Positions 1-16,037 of a stretch of DNA of 64,000 bases are shown here, piece by piece (positions within the stretch are counted from its first letter, which is position 1; the number at the start of each line of letters is the position of its first letter). Under the pieces are notes generated by a model. It did no database searches, had not been told where the DNA came from, and saw only the letters and a program-made list of their open reading frames with translations. A program made the translations under genes and the position numbers. This stretch comes from Cornus controversa (lineage: Eukaryota; Streptophyta; Magnoliopsida; Cornales; Cornaceae), in contig CM048845.1 of assembly GCA_026545225.1 (NCBI GenBank), forward strand, positions 93,932,533 through 93,996,532, read 5' to 3'.

Positions 1-1071
1 GAAGTGGTACGAAATTCTTCAAATTTTATTGTCGTAAAAGATAGAAAAAGCAAGTACTAATCACTTCAGTCAAGCGATTGAAGATGTTTCAATTAAAGAG
101 TTGAAAATTAGATTAAATAAAAAAAATGGGAGAAAAATGTGATTATTACATGATATTATGATTTATTATAATTTCAGAACGTGGTGCTTTGTCGGATTTG
201 ATTTCTATTAGTTTCTCCCATTCCCATATACATTCTATCCTATTTAATTTTTGTCCTAATAAATATGTTTTTGGGTAAATAACAAATTGTATAGAAATAG
301 AAAAACCAATTATTAATTTTTTTTCTTCTTAAAAAATTACGGAAAAAAAAGGGTTATTTTATTAGTTTAATTTATTTATTACAAATAAAGGTATTTTTGA
401 AAAAGTTAATTTAAAACTTATTCCATTAAATCTTTTAAATTCATCCAACCAAACACTAAAATGAGAATAATTATTCCACTCCTGCATCATTCTATCTCTA
501 AGCAAACAATAAAATAATAATAATGATAATTCTATTTACTGTTCATGAGTAACAAACGTAGTATTAACACAACCTTCCTTTTTCTTTTTGGACTTGACAT
601 TGTTATATAAACAAAAATCACTAAATACAAAATAGGTGGATATTTTTTTTTCTTTTTAATGTGAAGACAAGAACATATTCAATCATTCATAAGAAACAAT
701 CTTAAAAATTAATTGCAAAATAATGATATATCCAGAGTTTTGTCCCATCTGATCTGTCATCAAACTTGAGCAGATGTGGTTGAGCACAACATGAACAAGC
801 ACAGCAGCAACTGATCTCTTGGCCTGGTATGCTATCCATACTGTTGCACTTCACAGAAGCCCATTTGTATTGTTGATTGAAAGAGCCTTTCTTTGAAGTC
901 AAATATTCTAATCATTTTTAAGACTTGATGGCATGACAGAAGGTAAACCTGGAAATCTGATTTTCCACAAGTTGAGTTAGCAGTAACCTGTTGATGTACA
1001 CTGAGGCATTTGACTCCTTCCCATTAGTATATGTTTCTCATGTGCATCATATTCTGAAAGAAAGAAACCCA
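1..1071. other. Region downstream of the SRF gene
   Basis: AT-rich sequence with no supported gene. The part next to the SRF stop codon (roughly 700-1071) is less AT-rich and is probably the 3' UTR of that - strand gene. I see nothing recognisable in 1-700. Confidence 0.5.
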
Positions 1072-4000
1072 TTAGTAGTCATAATCATCCATCCGACGAG
1101 AAGCACTGGAATCTAATCTCAAACTTGATCGCTGAACCAACCGGACTAATGCTTGCACGACCTCGGACATGGGTGGCCGGAATTCCGGCTCCGGCTAAAA
1201 CAAAGATATCAAGAAAAAGGTTAGAATTCTACAAAAGAAAAAAAAAATGCCAATGATAATGAAGATGGGGTTATATCATAATTAACAAACAGTCTACAGA
1301 TAATATGTTGTGACAACTAGATTAAAATAAGATGTAAACTAGAAGTTGGTGAATAGATATCATATATGCTTGTCTATTCTAGAGCCTACAAGGACAGGAA
1401 AGAAAATGCTTAGATAAAAAATGCTTAGATCAACAAGACACAAAGAAGGGGTGGAGGTTCTCACCTGCACACAGAGAGCAATGACATCAGCAAATCGAGA
1501 AACTGACTTAGAAGAGTACAGCCCACGCAATGCAGGATCCACCATTTTTTCCAATGCATCAATGTCATGGAGCTGCGGGGTGGCCCACCGGACTAGAGAT
1601 TGTTCTAATCTTGGCTTTGAACTAAGTAGAAAAAGAAAAGGGGAAAAAAAACAAAAAAGCAACCAAACCATTTAAAATACGGGGTTCATGTAGACCAGCT
1701 TTGTAAAAATAAAATTGAACCTCCAAATGTTACACACCTGTCAAAAGGCATTCGACCTGTCAACAACTCCAACATGACCACGCCAAAACTGTAAACATCG
1801 CTCTTCAGTGTATAAGCTGAAGGTTCTGTGCATTCTGGAGCATTGTACCCATTCCCCAGGTTTTGGCTTGTGTTCTGACAAAAGTGTCAATTATGATAAT
1901 GAGAATAGAGTTTCTCCTTTCCAAAATTGAGAAAACAATACATGAAAGATGAATAAATAGACAATCCGAGAACAGTGAAGATCTAGAACAGATTTAGTGC
2001 CAAAACTCATCACAAAGAAGACCAATAAAGAAATGTTGTGAATGCACCACAACGATGCATAACATCATTATCGTGAAAGTTGAAAAAACCACAATGCATA
2101 TTGTTTTATACACACAATAGAACTCTTCAAGATTTCATCTTCCTACATTATTGCAATTTCTTGCGTTTAATTTCAGTTGAACATGTTTCCCAAGGTGGAT
2201 GGAGGAGACCATGAGGTAAGTGGAATCTACAGGAAAAATCTTGAGGTGAAATCCTTGAAAAGGGAGCTCAAAGGAGAACTATCTTAAATGTCCTTGAAGG
2301 CTACTAGGTGTACTAAGCTCTGCCCAAGATTGCATTTTTTCGTGGACTGCTGTTTTGGGAAAGCTTTTGACCATCAACAGCTTGTTGAAGGGCAGATTGC
2401 AGTAATTTGTATTACATGTGCTAGAGGGAGTAAAATTGGCTAGCTATTTGCTGATTCATCGTCCGGTGGTTTGAATATTGTGGGCCATGTAGCTTACCCT
2501 CTTTGGAGTTCATTGGGTGATGCCTAGATTGGCAGAGGAAAAAATCGTCAATCAGAGAGGTTTCTAGAATGGGTAGGGGAGTTAGGACAATGTGGTGTGT
2601 GGCTCTGCCATGTCAATGCACTTGTTACTTTTTCAAAGATCAAGACCAGAACATCTTAGACAATGCTCCCGCATTTTAGCTTCAGTTAGTACCACCTCTA
2701 AACTTCTCATGAATGCAGTGTCATATTCTAACTTATGTTGTCACCCATCCATCTTATCATCATCGTTTTGGCTGACCCATTCTTTAACTCTATTGATTAC
2801 ACAGTCAACACCTTGCCTGAAACATTACCCCATTCTATGCCTTCCTGCTCATGCACTTTTTTCAGCATGTTTCTCATTTGCCTTCTATTACTTAAAGCAT
2901 AAGTGGCACTATAGTTGTGCTATAAAATTTTCCTTTCACTTGCCATGCATTCCTCAATCACACAATGCTTGGCAAATGCTAGCTAGCTTAATTCATTCAC
3001 TGCTTTTCATTTTGCTCTATTGATTTAAATCAAAGTTATTTAACCTATGATACAGAAGGAAATTTTTTCTATCATCAAATACTTTAAACACTGTATGAGA
3101 ATTGAAAACAGAAAAATACAAAAAGGGTCGTCACCCAGCGTGGCTCCCATTAAAGAGGGATAGAGCATCCCTTACACAAAGAGACCAACCAAAACTTACA
3201 AGGGATGAAATAATAAAGAACGATTTTAAAAAAAAAAGAAAAAAAAATCTAAGAGAATACATGCTATATAATAGGAAAGAATGGAAAAAGATAATTCATG
3301 TGGCCAACCCCATCCATATGGGATAAAGGCAAGGATGATGATGATGATGATTATTTGTTTAAATAGAAGTACCTGATGAAAGATCTCCAAGCCACATTCA
3401 GAGAGACAAGGATTGAGTTCAAGGTCGAGCAAAATATTGGAAGACTTGATGTTCTTGTGAATGGAGGATGGAGAACAAACTTCATGCAGGTACCTAGATA
3501 TAAAAAAGTGATAAAAAGAATTAACATGCTCCTACTGTTTGGCATGTATTTAACATGTAGACCCAATAATTATAAAGGAGAGCAGATAAGCAGATCATAT
3601 ATTCCATGTATAGTGCAGCATCCTTAAAATATCTGTTACTATATTTTTTTAGTGCAATAGAACATCCTTAAGTTATTTGTTACATTGATATTATGCTAAT
3701 TTACGAGAAAATCAAATAGAATGCTTGACAATCCACCTGAGCCCTGAGATCCTAAGAATTGGGAAGAAAATATATCTGCTCATAAACCACCTTAGTGAAG
3801 CATAAAAAATGATCTAGTAATATTAGCATAAATTTAACTTACTCAACAGCCCGGGCCGTGCCTAGAGCAATTCTTACTCTGGTGTTCCAGGTAAGTGGTT
3901 TGCTAAAGTCATCCGTCAGGTGTAGAAATTCATGAAGTGAACCATTCCTGAAATACTCATAGACTAGCATGTTATGTCCTTGTTCTGAACAATAACCAAC

Positions 4001-7000
4001 AAGATGAGATATGTTCGGATGGTGAAGCTTGGAGATGTTTGAAACAATATTTGCAAAATCTGGTCCTTGCCCACCTTGGAAAAATGATGAGTCTATCTTT
4101 TTCACTGCTAAGACCTGACAAATGATAGAAATCTAATTGTAATATATACAAGCCGCAAAAACACTGACTAATTTGCACTTCCTTTAAATGTAGATTGCCA
4201 GTATACTTGGTTCAATTACACTACCAGGAGTATATGAATCAAAATAACAGCCGCAACTAAAAATCTAAAGGCAACAAAGATGCATGAAAGCACTAGTGAG
4301 TGACCAGTGTGCTATAAATTCATTATGCCTGGTGACAAATTTTTAAGACACTTTTGCTGAAAGAGCTTTTTTTACCAATGATGCCAACTATCAGGTCAAT
4401 CCTCTTTCACTTGGAGCACAAACCTCGTCAATGAAATAGGTTAAAAGTAATACATGAAATAGGTTAAAAGTAAAAATTAAGCAAATAAAGCATACCCTCC
4501 TATCAGCATCTTTGGCCCTATACACTCGTCCAATAGATCCTTCACCAAGAAGGCGACCCGTTGCAAAGTTATCAGTGGCAGTCAGCAAGTCTACCAAAGA
4601 ATAACATGTAACACGAACAGAACCGGTCCTCTTGATATTCATATGGTTATTGAATGAGGCCATAGGACCCATTGAAGGGGATTGCTTCAAACTCCTTACA
4701 TTCATTGAAGAAGACGATTCCAACGACTTAAGTTCTGTCACCAGCACAGCAAATAATCAGTTGAATTGCAGTATGAAGCTTACAATAAGCAGAAAAAGAA
4801 GTACATAAAAAGGTAAAAAGAAATAAGAGCAAGAAGAGATTAAACAATAAAAGACAGTACCAAAAAGGAAACAGACATGAAATTTCCAAGCAATACATCA
4901 AACTTAACTGTATAAACAAAAATTACAACAAACATCATCTGGCAGAAAGGTTGCCAAGGATATCGACTGACATTCATTGGATGTATATAAATTATTAGTA
5001 ATTTGTGTTATAACCAAAACTACAAAGCAACAATTGCTGGAGGAGAGAAACAGCCTGAAAATGTGTTAAACTTTTATATATAAACAATGGCCCACTTCTT
5101 GGGGCATGCATAGGCAGAGAGTTAGATGCTATTCAGTGCAGAATTCTGGACTTTATGGGAAATGCTGTAGAAATTTTCACACAGATGTGGGCTGAAATTC
5201 ATCAGATATCTCTTTAGCAAGGTAATGGAAACTTTTCGGGGAAAAAAAAAGGTATGGAATCGCAAAAAGGATTCATGTAGCCGACCCCAAATAATTAGGG
5301 AAATGCTTTGTTGAGTTGAGTAAATGTTTAGAAAGATTACTAGTGAGTCACTAAAAAGAATTTTACATTTTACTGAAGAAGTCCTTCAAAAGGGAAAAAT
5401 TTAAAAATTAAACAATCAATGATTAGTTTCCCATACCAGAACCTTGACCTTTTTTGTTATGATTCTAAGAAGAAAAAAAGGAAAAACTATGACTTATCAA
5501 TAACTAACAAGCCACAACAGTATGTTGCCTGGCTTTATTTGCAGCCTCAATCTATGTTAATAGTCTTCCTTCCTGAGAAGACCTTTAATGTAGACATGTC
5601 ACTCAACTAGTGGTGTGAGTTTACAGCCACCCTATATGATTATTCATCTTAATCAGTAACACGCAGAAAAAATGGAAAAAAGAAAAAGGAAATATCAAAG
5701 CAAAGAAATACCTTTGAATTTCCGGTGCATTTCATCACGTTTGTCATCAGATAAGTCCTCGAAGGAAAGTGAGGTAAATGGCTTACGCTGGCTAAGCCTT
5801 TCTTCATCAAGGAAATGTGAAGAAGAAGAAGATCTTCTTGTGAATAGAACAATCATGATTATAAGTGCCAACAGAACACCCAAAACAATTCCAACAATGG
5901 CTGCTGCGCTCAGACCAGAATTTTTCTCAGCACCTTCTGTCGATTGCTCACTAGCACGAGATTTACTTTTCTGACCAGGGGGAGGAGGAGGAGCTGGCCC
6001 AGATGACCAAGAATTTCCTCCAGTCCTTAAGTAATGAGAATTGTAAAGTGAGGAAAGAAATTAAGTAGCATAACATTCTAAACAATTGAACCAAAACTCA
6101 CTCAATTTTTTTTATTTTCTTTAGCTCATCAGGAACCCAGCCTGTAAATTTGTTGTTTGCAACATTCCTGCCAGAATTTCAATAAATTTATAGAGTAAGT
6201 TTCTCCAGATTCTTCACCAATAACTTCAGCACGTGCAAGCTGAAGTTTATGATTACTTAAAATATTACAAAGGGGTTAGAGAAATATGAAAAGCAATGAA
6301 CTCCATGAGAGTAGTTCATTAAGCACAACTATGCCTTGTATCACACTCCCATAATAGGTTTACATGCCCTGAAGCTGGTTCACAGTTACCTTTTCCACTC
6401 AAGACTCAAGAGCAATACTAAATTTGAAATTTTTTTCTTGGTTAGAACTTGTATATTGTTCTATGACATTTTAACAGATAGATAAATCATTCTACAATTC
6501 TCATTGATACTTTTGACTGGGACAGCGGATTCCAGTGAGATTTAACGAACACAACTCTCTAAGCATGCATTTGGATTGCGATCGTAAATTAGAGAATGTT
6601 GGTTGATCCTTTGCTCCAAAAATTGCACACACCAGAAAGGAGTATTGTGTACACAGAACAAAAAAGCATGCACCTCTACATATTCATTGTAGAAGTGCCT
6701 CGTACACCTCTCCTTCATAAGAGGGTCTTTGTCTATAGTTCATTCTTGAAGAAAAATGAACTTTAGGTAATATGGCAGGGTGCATTTCCCGTTGTATATT
6801 GAATCTCCTTAAAATCTAGAAGGATATTGGTGGATTGACATCAAAAGGAAAATTAAATTGTATAATAAACATTAATAATATTTCACGATGAATGTAGAAA
6901 TGAAGATAAAATTATACTTTCAAGTCATTTAAGCAAGAAGTCATGAATAAATTAATGGTGCCCTTAGTCATTTAGGAAGATTCTGAACTGATGATTGTTG

Positions 7001-10000
7001 TGATGCCGTGATGGAAGTGGCCTGCAAACAATAGCAGAAGTAGCGACATGATGGTAGAAGACACAATAGTCACTACTCTTGCCATGGGTAAAGGATTTTG
7101 GAATATAGATCTAAAGACATTTCAGTACTCTGACAATAATCAAATGGGTAATATCTGGCAACATGTGCAACTTCTTGATTTAGTGGACATCACCCCGAAG
7201 GAGTGCATTAATATTAGTAACATAAGCTTTTGAACAATGACAGATTTGGATTACCAGAAAACTTAACAGTAAACATATTTAGGACTTCGAAGATAACCAA
7301 ATTGTATTTCTTTCAATTAGATTATGACAGATTTTTTTTCTCTTTTATGAATAAGACAACGTTTTCTAAAAAAGGAGTCAAACACTAACAAGTATACCGT
7401 TTAGGCAAGGAAAATGAATTAAGGTGCATGCAGAACAGAAAATACAAGGGAAAAGCATTGCACCATCTAAACTCCTACAAGATACTAGCTCAAATTGGCA
7501 GAGGACTTTGACAACTTCTCAATCACAATTCTTATTATTATTTTTTTGGGGTTGGGGGTGAGAGAAGGGGAGGGGCTGTTGTAGGTAAGCGCACACACAC
7601 CCCTTGTTTCCCATTAGGAACTTTCTGGAGGAGAAGGAACTGACACTTGAGCTAAAGCCTTTGTGGTTAAAATTATAGCAAACTTGACTCCACCATAAGT
7701 AAAGCAATTGCCTCAATTCCTAAAGGACCAAACAACAAGATGATTTTATTATTACATAAACCAGGAAAAACAACAAAATAAGTTCTTATATGTAAATAAA
7801 AATTATATATTGATTTTCCATTACGCTTTCATAGAATATTATGTAGAAGGAAAGTCAAAAAGCCAGTCTTCCTGAACTTAAAAAGAAGAGAAAAGGTTGA
7901 CTTATAAAAGAAAAAAGGATAGAGAAGTTTGCAGAAGAATTGTTTACATTTGGGACTTAGAAGATAACCATCATAGAAGTTGATAAAATTTGACTTGTTG
8001 ATCTACTTACATATCCTTTAGAGGAAGGTCGGCAAGGACATTTATTGAACCATTAAATTTGTTGTTCTGCAAATGCCTGTGCAAAGACATAAAAGCACTG
8101 TTAGCAACAATGAACTGAATAGGTTCTAAAAGCAAATGCAGTTACTACTTACAATGTGGTGAGGTTTGAGAGGGACTTAAAACTCTTAGGCAAATTCCCT
8201 GACAATGAGTTGAAGGAGAGATCCCTGGATATCTCATGAGTTAGAAAAAAATTCAAACCTTCTTGCTAACAGATATCTCTTACATAAAATAAAATAATTT
8301 AGTGAAAACAGGAGAGAGAGAGTACTTCAGAAAATTCCAATGAGATCACCAAAAGTTCTATTCTCAATTTCTATTTTTCTAATAAACTCACAATACAGAA
8401 AAACAATTTCTCGTTCTTATCATGGTTTCTGTTTCTATATTTATTTTGTTCTTATTGTAATCTCATTGTGTTGTGTTGATTTATTCAATCACAGTTCACA
8501 ACTTCCACAAACATCTAAGCTTATTAAGATATGTCAGTATCAACAAAGTCCAATCTAGGTCATGATTTTAATTTGTGGTATCAAGTTATGTAAAGTAACA
8601 GTCGCAATGATGTGACGGTATCAAAAGTATAACTCAAAATCCCCGTTTGAGAGCTTTTCTAATATACTTTACTTAATAAAAAAGAAAGTATAACTCAAAG
8701 TGCAAAGGAAATCTATTGTTGCAACTGTGAATTACACATGTTCTGCTCATAATTTATCACTTTTGAATGTTTCTACTTGTTTTCTGTCAATGGCATGACA
8801 CCTAAAAAGACGTTATACTTATTTGTTAGAACTTATATTGGTTTTAAGTGACACTAAGAACAAAGTCCACAATTTGTAAAGAACAGCACTAATTTAAGTA
8901 ATAATAGAAAATGCACTTACAAGTCATCTAGGAAGCACAAACAAGCCTAAAAGGTCAAAGTGTCCGTGTCGGACACACCAAAAAACGTGTCTGGATATTT
9001 TTCTCTTTGGACACGCCCCGAACACACCAAGGACACACCGCGACATGGACATGTGACGAACACGCTGACACACGTGTCTGATTAAAAGAGGATATTTAAA
9101 AGATTTCAAAAAAAGATAGATTAAAATATAATGTGGAAATAATATAGAGGTCAAAACATAAAAAATAAAAAATATTTTTAAATGTAATTTATCAAGCAAT
9201 TTTATTACTTGATCTTTTTGTAGTTATGACTTGTTTGAAATTGTAAAAGATCAAAGAGAAAATGGTAAAAATGTTGCTCTTCGCAACCAAGCTTCAAACT
9301 CACTATGATAGATCATTGAAGCTTGACTGCCAGCAAACGTTCTTCTCCTTCAATAAATCCTCTTCCTCTATCAATTTTTTTTTTTTTGTCCTCTTCTTCC
9401 TATCACAAATGCTTTTCTCCCTCTACAGTCTCTTTTATTATCAACAAAGAGCAATTTTTTTCTCAACAACACCTGAGTTTCTTTATTTTATTATTTTTTC
9501 TTTCTTTAACAGATTCTCTCTCTCTTAGTAGAATTGTCTTTCCTTTTTTCAACAAAGCCATAATTTTAGAAGGGGTTTAGAAATTCTACTTCAGCCAATT
9601 CTCTTTTTCTCTCTTTCTTTTTTATTCTTTCTAAACTTTCGTTCTTTATACAATTGTAATATTTTGTTTAACTATGGATTTAGATTACAACAAATTTTAT
9701 AAAAGGAGTTTAGAAATTGTACTTCAGCCCATTCTCTCTTCTTTGTTCTCTTCTTAAACGAGAGAATTGTTATTGTCATTCATTAGTTATTATGATATGG
9801 GACTTTTTATTCTTAATTTGATGAAAACTAATATTAGTCTTTTAATATATTATCGCATATATAAAAAAGTATATGTTTATTATTCACCATATCTATGTCT
9901 TAATTTTTTAGGATTTTCCAGGTCGTATCCATGTCACGAATCCGTATCCGTGCTCCTTAGCAAGTCATAAATCATAAAATAAGAATAATAATTGCAAAAT

Positions 10001-13000
10001 ACAATACACCTCACTGATTCATAACTTTAGTCACTTCACCATCAAATAGAATGGTGTTCGGGTTCTTGATGATTCTAAACATCTTCCCAAACGAAGATTT
10101 ATATGTATATGCATAAATATTCATGCTAACAAAGTGAAGAAAAAAGAAAAAGAAAAAACTAGAGCCCTAAATTTACCTCACGTAACAGAGCTGATGGACT
10201 CTACAGTTCTATCTAGAAAACTATAAAATAGTTAAATAAATAAATAACACTTTTAGGTCTTATCGTTTCTAACTTCCATATCAATAGATCCAATGAGTTT
10301 GAGAGCCTTAGATGAGACTATAAGCTGAAGAAATCTGGAAAATAGTTTCTCGCATAACAGTTGCTATAGCCATTACGTAAAGGCAAATACCAGTGAATTT
10401 TCAGCACAACGATAAATTTGTGTCACATAATCAGGGAACCTCTCCAGGTTGATTTAGAGAAAACTTATGATAAAGTATCCGGAGATCTAATATAGAGGAT
10501 TCTAGAAAAGGAGTCACAAAGCATACATTTACACAATAAAGGACATGCATGATGGATATGTGACTATAGTTAAAAAGATTGTGGGAAAAACACAAGTGAA
10601 TTACCCTGATCTTCCTTGAGGTTTCTCCAAAGTACCCATAGATGAAACTATTTGAAAAAGTGTAGTCAACCTCCTTGAAGTTTGGCACAATCAGTCAAGG
10701 TTTAAGTCCGTCAATGGATAAATTCTAAATACCGAAACTACCCTTACATGAAGAAAGTAACTTAAATGACCTTGTTAATATATCAAATGACCATTTCAAC
10801 CAATTTTAATTGGCCACAAGTACCCTACACAACTCTCTCTCTTTTCTAACACCTTCCCTCTCTTTCTTACCGTCCAAGGAACAAATCTGGAACCACCTCT
10901 CTCTTGATCTGGTTACACTCTCACTGATTTTTCTCCTCTCTTTCTTTTCATTCGTTTTTCTTCTCTCTTGTTCTGGTCTCTCTTTTCTCTCTCCTCTGTT
11001 TCTTTTCACTGGTCTTTCTTTTTTCTCCTAACCTGTGTGCACTAATTCCAACATGATTAATTATCAACAATAATTATTCAACTAAAATTAGAGGTCCAGT
11101 GCAAATCATTTGTTTTTGTGCAAACAGCAAAATCATATATATATACACACACAAAATATAATTATAGATATATATATATATATATTCCCGGCCCTAAAGC
11201 CTGATTCAGTTTTTAGAGTTTCCAAGGCTCTGAAATCTACATTCATGCTAATTTGCTGGCCATAGATTACTCTAGGCTGTGGGTCACACTTGAAAGACTC
11301 TGATTGCAGCATTTGAGAATAGAAATGTTTAAAGAATATCAAACACCAAACAAAAACCACTAATAATTAGTAACATTATTAAATGTATACTTGCTGACAG
11401 CTCAATCAGTCCAATTACCGAGACATCAAAGAGTGTTGAAGTTAACCCAACACTAGCCACTCACCAAAAAGAAAAACCCAACAGTAGCCAAACACTGTTA
11501 AGTGTTAACTGCTCCGTTTATTCGACTCAGAGCAAGACATCAACTGAGTTGGGTTTATTCGACTTTGTTTGCCAGAATAGTTAACGAACAGTGCTCAGTC
11601 TTATCCTCTGAGTTGTTTTTGGGTTTATTCAATGGCTACTGTTGGCACCGGCCTGTAGTTCCTTCGCCGACCGAAGGAGATAACCAGAAATCAGTTACTT
11701 CTTGAGGGGAGAGGGAGAGATAGAGAGAGAGAACAGATGGGGTTATAAAAACTCTTAGGGTTATAGGGGTAAAAAGGTAATCTTGTAATTCTTTGATGAC
11801 AACAACCATGACATAAGCAATTTTGTTTATTAAAATTGAGTAAAAACGATATTTTCACAACTGTTATTAAATGAACTAACGGGGTTAACTCTGACAGGGG
11901 GTGTCAAAAGTGATTTCTCAAATAGTTTCATCCATGGGTAATTTGGACAAACCTCAGGGGAGGTCGGGGTAATATACCCTTTACTTAAACTACTCTCTCG
12001 TATTGAAATTGAGTTAGTTGAAAGAACAAATATAAAGAAGCACCGTCCAAAAAAATATGCAAAAAGAAGCTTAAGACTGAGAAGAGGGAGGATCTTTATA
12101 TCAGGCATGAAAACATTTTGTATGGTTCTATACTTAACATCCAAGGGTCATACTATACTATTGTAGATCAATGTAGCAGTGCAAAAAACACACTACTTTA
12201 TCAGATTACATGCAACTACATGTACATTTATTTGTAACATAGATCAATGTGGCAATGCAAAGAACACATTTTTTAAACGAATAATAAGCAACTCAAAGTA
12301 CACATTACATAACAGTCTGGATGCAAATTGCCACTATCCAGTGTAACTCCTGCCCATGCAGGATATTGGAACCATAGTTTGAAGACACCCGTGGTCGCTA
12401 ACATGGACGAGGCGCCATATCGGGCGTTATGTAACGGAATCGGTTATCCCACGCATATAGGATCTCAAACCCACCAATACGCAACTCTTAACACCCCAAT
12501 CTAATAAATATGGGTTTTTAATGAATTTTAGTGATTTTTGTTGAATTTTTTACGATCATTGAACCCTATGGAATTCGTTTCTTATTTTATTTCCAACTAT
12601 AAAACCCTAAAGGCCTAAACACATACATGCACATAGTGAAAGCATATCGGCAATCATACAACAGTTATTTTTCTTTTTATGATCTAACAGACTCATTAGA
12701 CAGTGAGTTACAACACAGTGTGTTAAATTTACATATTCAAATAGCAGCAACGAGTTCAACACCAAGGCTGAACAAATCAGACTAGTTTGATTGAACGACT
12801 AGCAAAGGGGATCAATCAGAGAAATATGAGCGGATCTTGTTGGTTAACAGATTCATAGATTAAAAACAACTTAGTTCGAGGTAGAATTTTTTTTTTTTTT
12901 TTTTGAGTAAATTAGTTCGAGGTAGAATGCTGGTGTAAGTTTGGATCTGAAGTAACAAAGGTGATTCTGCGGGAATACAATCTAATATCTAGTGTTAGTC

Positions 13001-15978
13001 TTGTGTTTCTTTGTGATGGATTTAATATGCTTGGCCTAGGGTCCCATGTTTTTTCCCTTATGGGGTCTTCCATGTAAATCGTTGTTTCTTTGCGTCATTA
13101 ATTTAATTATTACATTTGATCTATTTATTGCTATTTTATGTTTGACGCATTTAGTTAAGAGTAATAAAATTTGAATTACTATTACGGACAGTTAGATTTT
13201 TGGAAACAACCTATTCACTCCCATAGGTCTAGTAGGGAGTCAGCGTACTCCTCCAGGTCTAGTAGGGACTCAACATTTTCTGATGTATCAGAACCTATGG
13301 TGATGGTTCTCCCTTCAGGGTTGGCTTGAGTTTTTCATACGTTTGGTCAAGGCCGAACTAACCCTCAACCCAACCAAGTTGCACCCCTATGCATCCAGCG
13401 ATAGAGGTCAACCTAAAGTTTCAGGGAATAGTACAAGAGCACGCTGCTAGGGGTGGGAGGGGAAGGGGAAAGAACATGCTTGAACTAAATCAAACTTAAG
13501 TTATAAGCATGATATATGGTGCTTCAATAATAAACTGAAACCCAGCTTCAATAAATTCCAAAGTTTCAGTTGATCCATAACTTAGTTTGCAACAGATAAG
13601 AGGATACAGGGGGAGAAAAAAACTTGCTTCCATGTTATTTAAGCTTACAGCTCCGAGAGTTTAGAAAGCTGTCCAAAGATATCATTCAACTGTCCATTGA
13701 GCTGGTTATGGCCAAGATTTCTGCACCCACCAACAACATTATTCATAAAAGTGAAACCAACTGTTAAGAAGCCAACAGACGAATACACACCACTTACAGG
13801 TACTTAAGGTCTTTCATCTGAGAAATTGAATAAGGCACACCACCAGTGAAGCCATTCCCAGAAAGATCTCTGCACAGCAAGCTCATTTTATGACACATAT
13901 TTATGATCAGTCATCTAAGATCTGGTAATAAAAAATTCTTTTAGCGACAATAACGGGTTAATAAGGTGCAAAATTTATAAAGGGCTTCATAATAACGGAT
14001 CATGACTTTTAACATTTCAAATGTAACATATTGAAAATGTAACGGACTTCTTTAATCAATTAAACAGCCATAAGGTCTTGCTAATGTGGGTCTTTGGGAC
14101 TCACAGAGTTGGATTGTGTATAGAACTAATCTTTTGAACCTGCATTGTCAGGCTTCACATCCTGGGCTTTTACCATAGCACAAAGCAATGACTTTCTAGT
14201 GAATATGTGTGTCATACAAAATAAAATTGCATAAAGTGACCATCACTTGAAACATAAATACAACCTAGATTATCAATATTTAGGGTGTCAATAGATATAT
14301 TGTCTTATATTATAACTGTAAATATGGTGAACTGGTGGTTTGTTATTTCCATTAACTGAAGATGAAAAATGTTTTTACGCAGACTTACATCCGTTTAGCA
14401 TTAGGAGGAAGTTGATATGGCATATCACCCTTCAAGTTGTTTTTGCTAAAATCACTGTACTATGAAAAACAAATGCATTACTTTGGGTGAAGTTCCTTCA
14501 GGAAAAAAAAATTAAATAACAATTATAAACAAAAGAACACCTAATTTCCTATGTTCAAAAGCTGAGCCTTACAAGTAGGATACAGATTTCAAGCTTGAAA
14601 GCTGGTAGCCCATTGATCCAGTGAGTGCAAGGCCAGATAATTTACTGCAAAAAAGGTTTTACAAAAATAAAAAGATCAAAAAATCTAAAAATTTACTCTT
14701 TATTTATGAAGTGGAAACCTTGGACCCGCTGTATAATCTATAAAATAGACATGTAAAAACAAGATCAATACATTTCGGTTACAGATGAGCCTGAGCATTT
14801 GATTCCTTTCCAGGACTCGCTGCAAGGGTCACCTCCACTTGATTTCCATCCATCTAGTTGTGAAGGAGAATTCAAGCTACTATAGATGACATTGAGAGCA
14901 GAAACTACAGAAACAATTACCAAACATCAGAGGTGTCGAAATGAAACAATAGGTCGAACATACAAGGACCAACCATTGCTTTCATAGAGAGGACAAATTC
15001 ATGTAGAGTACTTTTAGCTTAAAAAACAAGTTCCTTATGAAATCTCTTTCATGGACAGATACAAAACAAAATAGGTACTGGTTTCTTTTTTTCTTTCTTA
15101 AAATAAATCATTAGGTGATGGAATACACTTAGATAATAAATGTTTTACATATATGATAGCAAAAACAAGCTAGGCATTTTTAAAATACTCGAAAATGTTC
15201 TCATTTGGCTACACTGAATCATGTCAAAAGCTGACATTATCAACACAACAATAATATACTCTACTGAATAAAGCCTTGTCCCGACTATTCAGGGTCGGCC
15301 ATGAGAATTGATGCAAAGCATATGAACAAGAAAACAGATAAATCAGAAAATCCACACTAAGTATTATTTGGACCTTGTGTAATCGAGCTTTGGATGTAAT
15401 CAAAATGAAATTGCAAACAATGAAAACTAACAAAAAGTTCATTTAATAAAACAGTACTGAGGATCAACAATTACATAAGCTTGAAAATTTTGCAAAATAT
15501 CAACGCTTGAAGCTTATTTCAACAGATCAACTTCTTATGCTGATATTGACAAGCACAGATATTCTCCTACCTTTGAAAGTCATATATGTGTGTGTGTGTG
15601 TTCGCACATACACAACGCACTGTGTGCGCATCATCTTTATCGCATTCAGAAAATAGCTTATTATTAACCTCCGTCATTTCAAAATTTCTTGGCATTCCAA
15701 ACAACAATGTACATTTTGTAATCTTCGGGTTAGTTTGGTTTCCAAGAAAAGGAAAAAGTTATGAAAACTCCGGTTAGAGCGGTAGTGTATAGTTGCATTA
15801 GCCATTATCATCATTTTCTCTAATTCCAAAATGATGATACGTCCTAAGAATGTAAAATTCCAAAAATTTCTAATTTGCCGGATCAAATAAACAAACAATA
15901 GATACCAGAATTGAGAAATAAAGCAATGTCACAGGCATCATAATTAAAAACAAAAAAGCTAGTTTGTTATTGAGATAC

Positions 15979-16037
<59 letters not shown>

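Noticed and set aside
2592..3023. 143-codon + strand frame in SRF intron 13
   Set aside because: It is antisense to the gene, has irregular composition and no recognisable domain, and does not connect to splice sites that I can support.
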